Shown: piece by piece, positions 51,530 through 53,310 of the stretch
Layout of the letters: each line of letters begins with the position of its first letter
Position numbering within the stretch: the stretch's first letter is position 1
Assembly: GCF_030232885.1 (NCBI RefSeq)
Contig: NZ_JASPGD010000013.1
Coordinates: 1 to 53,310, forward strand
Source: Corynebacterium sp. MSK297
Lineage (GTDB): Bacteria; Actinomycetota; Actinomycetes; Mycobacteriales; Mycobacteriaceae
Reading direction: 5' to 3'
Length of the DNA: 53,310 bases
Translations under genes and position numbers: made by a program
The notes under the pieces: generated by a model
Seen by the model: the letters and a program-made list of their open reading frames with translations, nothing else
What the model was told of the DNA's origin: nothing
The model's database searches: none

Positions 51530-52207
51530 ATGCCTTCCGCACTATTCGTAGTTACTGCCGCAGATAAATGGACGCTGGCCGACGGCAGCGCCCGCCCTAC
51601 CGGTTACTGGGCCGAAGAGCTGATTGCTCCACACCGCGTATTCAAAAACGCTGGATGGAACATTGACTTCGCGACGCCAAATGCTAAGGCTCCAGTAGTA
51701 GACCAGTACAGCCTCGATGTTCTGTCCGACAGTGAGCGCGCGGAATACGAGAATTACCTCGGAGAAATCGGCTCGGAGCTGAACAACCCGCTTAATCTGG
51801 CTGATGTTAACGAGGCTGACTATGACCTCGTCTTTTACCCTGGTGGCCACGGCCCAATGGAAGACCTGGCTTATGACCAGGATTCCGCCAAACTGCTGCA
51901 GGACCGTATTGAATCCGGTCGTGCGCTTTCCCTGGTATGCCACGCTCCAGCTGCATTGCTCGCCATGGACAATGACAACTGGCCGCTGAAGGGCTACACG
52001 ATGACTGGCTTTACCAACGCCGAAGAAGGCGAGGAGACCATCGCAGCCGCCAAGTGGGTAGTTGAGACTCGTCTGCGTGAACTCGGTGCTGACTTTAAGC
52101 AGACCGATCCGATGCAACCGTACGTCGAAGTAGATCGCAACCTTTACACCGGCCAGAACCCAGCATCGTCTGAGCCTCTGGCACAGCGCATCCTGCGCGA
52201 CTTTTAA
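51530..52207 (+). CDS. DJ-1/PfpI family protein (Hsp31-like)
   Basis: A 225-residue type 1 glutamine-amidotransferase-like protein. Family features: MPSALFVVTAADKWTLADGS, an early YWAEELIAPHRVF with the Glu that pairs with the active cysteine, YDLVFYPGGHGPMEDLAYD, and the nucleophile elbow LSLVCHAPAAL with Cys. The GYWAEE and GGHGP elements place it with the Hsp31/glyoxalase III-like group, which act on methylglyoxal or as stress chaperones. A strong ribosome site AAGGAGG precedes ATG 51530. Monocistronic, ended by a hairpin at 52260. Confidence 0.88.
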   Translation: MPSALFVVTAADKWTLADGSARPTGYWAEELIAPHRVFKNAGWNIDFATPNAKAPVVDQYSLDVLSDSERAEYENYLGEIGSELNNPLNLADVNEADYDLVFYPGGHGPMEDLAYDQDSAKLLQDRIESGRALSLVCHAPAALLAMDNDNWPLKGYTMTGFTNAEEGEETIAAAKWVVETRLRELGADFKQTDPMQPYVEVDRNLYTGQNPASSEPLAQRILRDF

Positions 52208-52259
52208 TACGAGCGCTGAAATAACCTGCGCTTCAACAGGGCTCTGACAAGCCCGCGCT

Positions 52260-52305
52260 AACCTGCTCCCAGGGCACCGTTTTGCCCGGGGGCAGGTTAT
52301 TTGTC
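52260..52305 (+). terminator. Terminator after the DJ-1/PfpI gene
   Basis: AACCTGCTCCC at 52260-52270 pairs with GGGGGCAGGTT at 52288-52298 (one G-U pair), followed by ATTTGTCT. A strong stem with a moderate T-rich tail, 53 bases after the stop codon. Confidence 0.6.
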
Positions 52306-52321
52306 TATAGCGCGCACGATC

Positions 52322-52640
52322 TTATCGCCCAGAAATTTCCGGGCCGTGCGACACGCTCGCGGTCCAGCAGGCCGTCGTCGGAAAGCGGGTGCCGGTAGCA
52401 TCCAGCCACAGAGCCGAAGGCCCGGGAATAATGCGGATGCTATGGTGAGGCCAGCTGGCGCGTACTTTTGCTAGATTGCCTCCGATGCCGCCGGTGGCGG
52501 TAACCACGGATGCTGCATTCAGTTGAAATTCGCGCACGGCTTTTCTGCTTGAGGCATGGCCGCGGGGTAGAGCATCATCGGCTGCTAATTCCACTCCGCG
52601 TACACCGGTGACTCGGCCGGACCCGCATTACGCTGCCCTG
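52322..52640 (-). pseudogene. FAD-binding dehydrogenase relic
   Basis: The minus strand reads RGVELAADDALPRGHASSRK, then REFQLNAASVVTATGGIGGN, LAKVRASWP, and then jumps to RIIPGPSALWLDATGTRFP. These are two separate parts of FAD-dependent dehydrogenases of the fumarate reductase/ketosteroid dehydrogenase type, with the sequence between them deleted, and there is no N-terminal FAD motif. Both ends are truncated. Non-functional. Confidence 0.6.
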
Positions 52641-52655
52641 AGAAACCGATTTCTC

Positions 52656-52961
52656 TTACTCGTTGGTCCCGCGATTATCGCGCTTTTTCCACCTGTACCT
52701 ACGCACAAGGAAAAACGGCAGGACCAGAAAGTAATAGAAGGCAAGGAATTGCGCTGAATAGCCTAATAGTCCTTCCGAGCTCACCTCGCTCCACGAGACT
52801 CCTTCTTCGTTGGGTGAAGCTACGCCGCGCCAGCCGGTTACTTGGCTGATGTAGAAACTTGCTACGACCATGGCCGGTAGGACAATAAACGAGAACCAAG
52901 CCGGTGGTACCCACGGCCTACCGTCTTTGCTTGTTCGTTGCAGAGCACCGCCGAATCCCAT
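52656..52961 (-). CDS. Small membrane protein of unknown function
   Basis: A 101-residue protein with two hydrophobic segments (WFSFIVLPAMVVASFYI and FLAFYYFLVLPFFLV), the second followed by a strongly basic end (RRYRWKKRDNRG), which should face the cytoplasm. AGAAAGG lies about nine bases before ATG 52961. It stands alone between a dehydrogenase relic and an IS3 end. No family recognised. Confidence 0.55.
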   Translation of the reverse strand: MGFGGALQRTSKDGRPWVPPAWFSFIVLPAMVVASFYISQVTGWRGVASPNEEGVSWSEVSSEGLLGYSAQFLAFYYFLVLPFFLVRRYRWKKRDNRGTNE

Positions 52962-53019
52962 CGAAAGAAACCTTTCTACTTACATCTGTTCATTTTTTTT
53001 GGGGGGTCCATGAATTCCG

Positions 53020-53238
53020 CTAGTGCATCGGCCTCTTGGGCAGATAATCCGTGTGTAGCAGCGCTGTCGTAATTTGGCTCCAACGCATTGCTATGAGTTC
53101 GATTGGTCGGAGCAGCCAATAGTCTACATAAGGATCCCGCAATTTCCAGTGGAGGAAAGTCGACTGAGACCCTGGGGCCGGTACCAACGCAAGAAGCAGT
53201 GACGGTTTTGAGCTGCTTTGGGTGTTGCTGGGGTGAAG
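53020..53238 (-). pseudogene. C-terminal fragment of an unknown gene cut by an IS3 element
   Basis: A minus-strand frame is open from the IS end to a stop at 53020 and reads like coding sequence towards the end (STFLHWKLRDPYVDYWLL, then RPIELIAMRWSQITTALL and YLPKRPMH). It has no start of its own outside the IS. Probably the tail of a gene interrupted by the insertion; low confidence. Confidence 0.3.
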
Positions 53239-53310
53239 TGTCCCAGGTTTTGTTCCTTTTGAGTAGACGGGAAAATCTTCGAACATGCCAAGAAAATTTG
53301 ACCAGGATGC
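53239..53310 (+). mobile_element. Left end of an IS3-family element, continuing past the window
   Basis: TGTCCCAGGTTTTGTTCC at 53239 is an IS3-type terminal repeat, nearly identical to the end of the remnant at 16509. The transposase orfA starts 46 bases inside. Confidence 0.65.
53285..53310 (+). CDS. IS3 transposase orfA, first codons only
   Basis: ATG 53285 begins MPRKFDQDA, the usual start of a common corynebacterial IS3 OrfA; the window ends after these nine codons. Assignment rests on this start and on the terminal repeat just upstream. Confidence 0.6.

Overview
The window reads as a chromosomal segment of a Corynebacterium. The main evidence is the sulfate-assimilation cluster in the corynebacterial order (fpr2 divergent from cysI-cysX/H-cysD-cysN-cysY-cysZ), a TAGAC-N6-GTCT(C) McbR-type operator, a DtxR-type iron box, IS3/IS110 elements of corynebacterial type, a DUF5129-like protein, and leuS. 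A parS-like 16-mer and leuS suggest an origin-proximal location; this is inference. No tRNA, rRNA or CRISPR array was seen.

Layout. (1) 1-1923: three overlapping genes of unknown pathway: the end of an AMP-forming ligase with a nonsense codon, an unknown protein, and a nucleoside-deoxyribosyltransferase-like protein. (2) 2038-5560: insertion-sequence wreckage (a frameshifted IS3 element and an IS110 remnant) around a small lipoprotein gene. (3) 5636-16045: a strikingly GC-rich, tightly coupled island. A DtxR-like box precedes a YkoE-like ECF S component, a one-chain ECF ATPase-ATPase-T protein, a collapsed AMP-ligase chimera, a three-gene ABC-2 exporter, a truncated methyltransferase and two IrtAB/YbtPQ-like ABC half-transporters. 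It looks like an acquired siderophore locus that kept its transport genes and lost its biosynthetic ones. (4) 16271-17050: remnants of pth and an IS3 transposase.

(5) 17107-22769: a TAXI-TRAP transporter plus LLM flavin oxidoreductase operon, divergent from an aldehyde dehydrogenase gene: probably uptake and oxidation of an organic substrate. (6) 22766-25052: an AlbA/Schlafen-type regulator and a small charged protein, separated by a helically phased array of AGTTGTT repeats. (7) 25121-34548: core genes: a ThDP-dependent 2-keto-acid decarboxylase, leuS, a lipoprotein, a Na/Pi cotransporter, a coiled-coil protein, a DUF5129-like protein and a small membrane protein. (8) 34712-38392: a drug-resistance-like ABC-F/TetR/MFS operon with two matching palindromes upstream. 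(9) 38671-41090: an IS3 element with a broken orfA and intact orfB, a pentapeptide-repeat gene, and relics of a serine recombinase and another gene.

(10) 41177-50579: sulfate assimilation. CysZ imports sulfate, CysD/CysN activate it to APS, CysH reduces APS to sulfite, CysI reduces sulfite to sulfide with electrons via Fpr2 and CysX, and CysY and CobA make the siroheme that CysI needs. CysX and CysH are fused here, and a parS-like site lies in the fusion linker. (11) 50589-53310: a lipoprotein, a frameshifted gene, a DJ-1/PfpI-family protein, an FAD-dehydrogenase relic, a small membrane protein, and the first bases of another IS3 element at the window edge.
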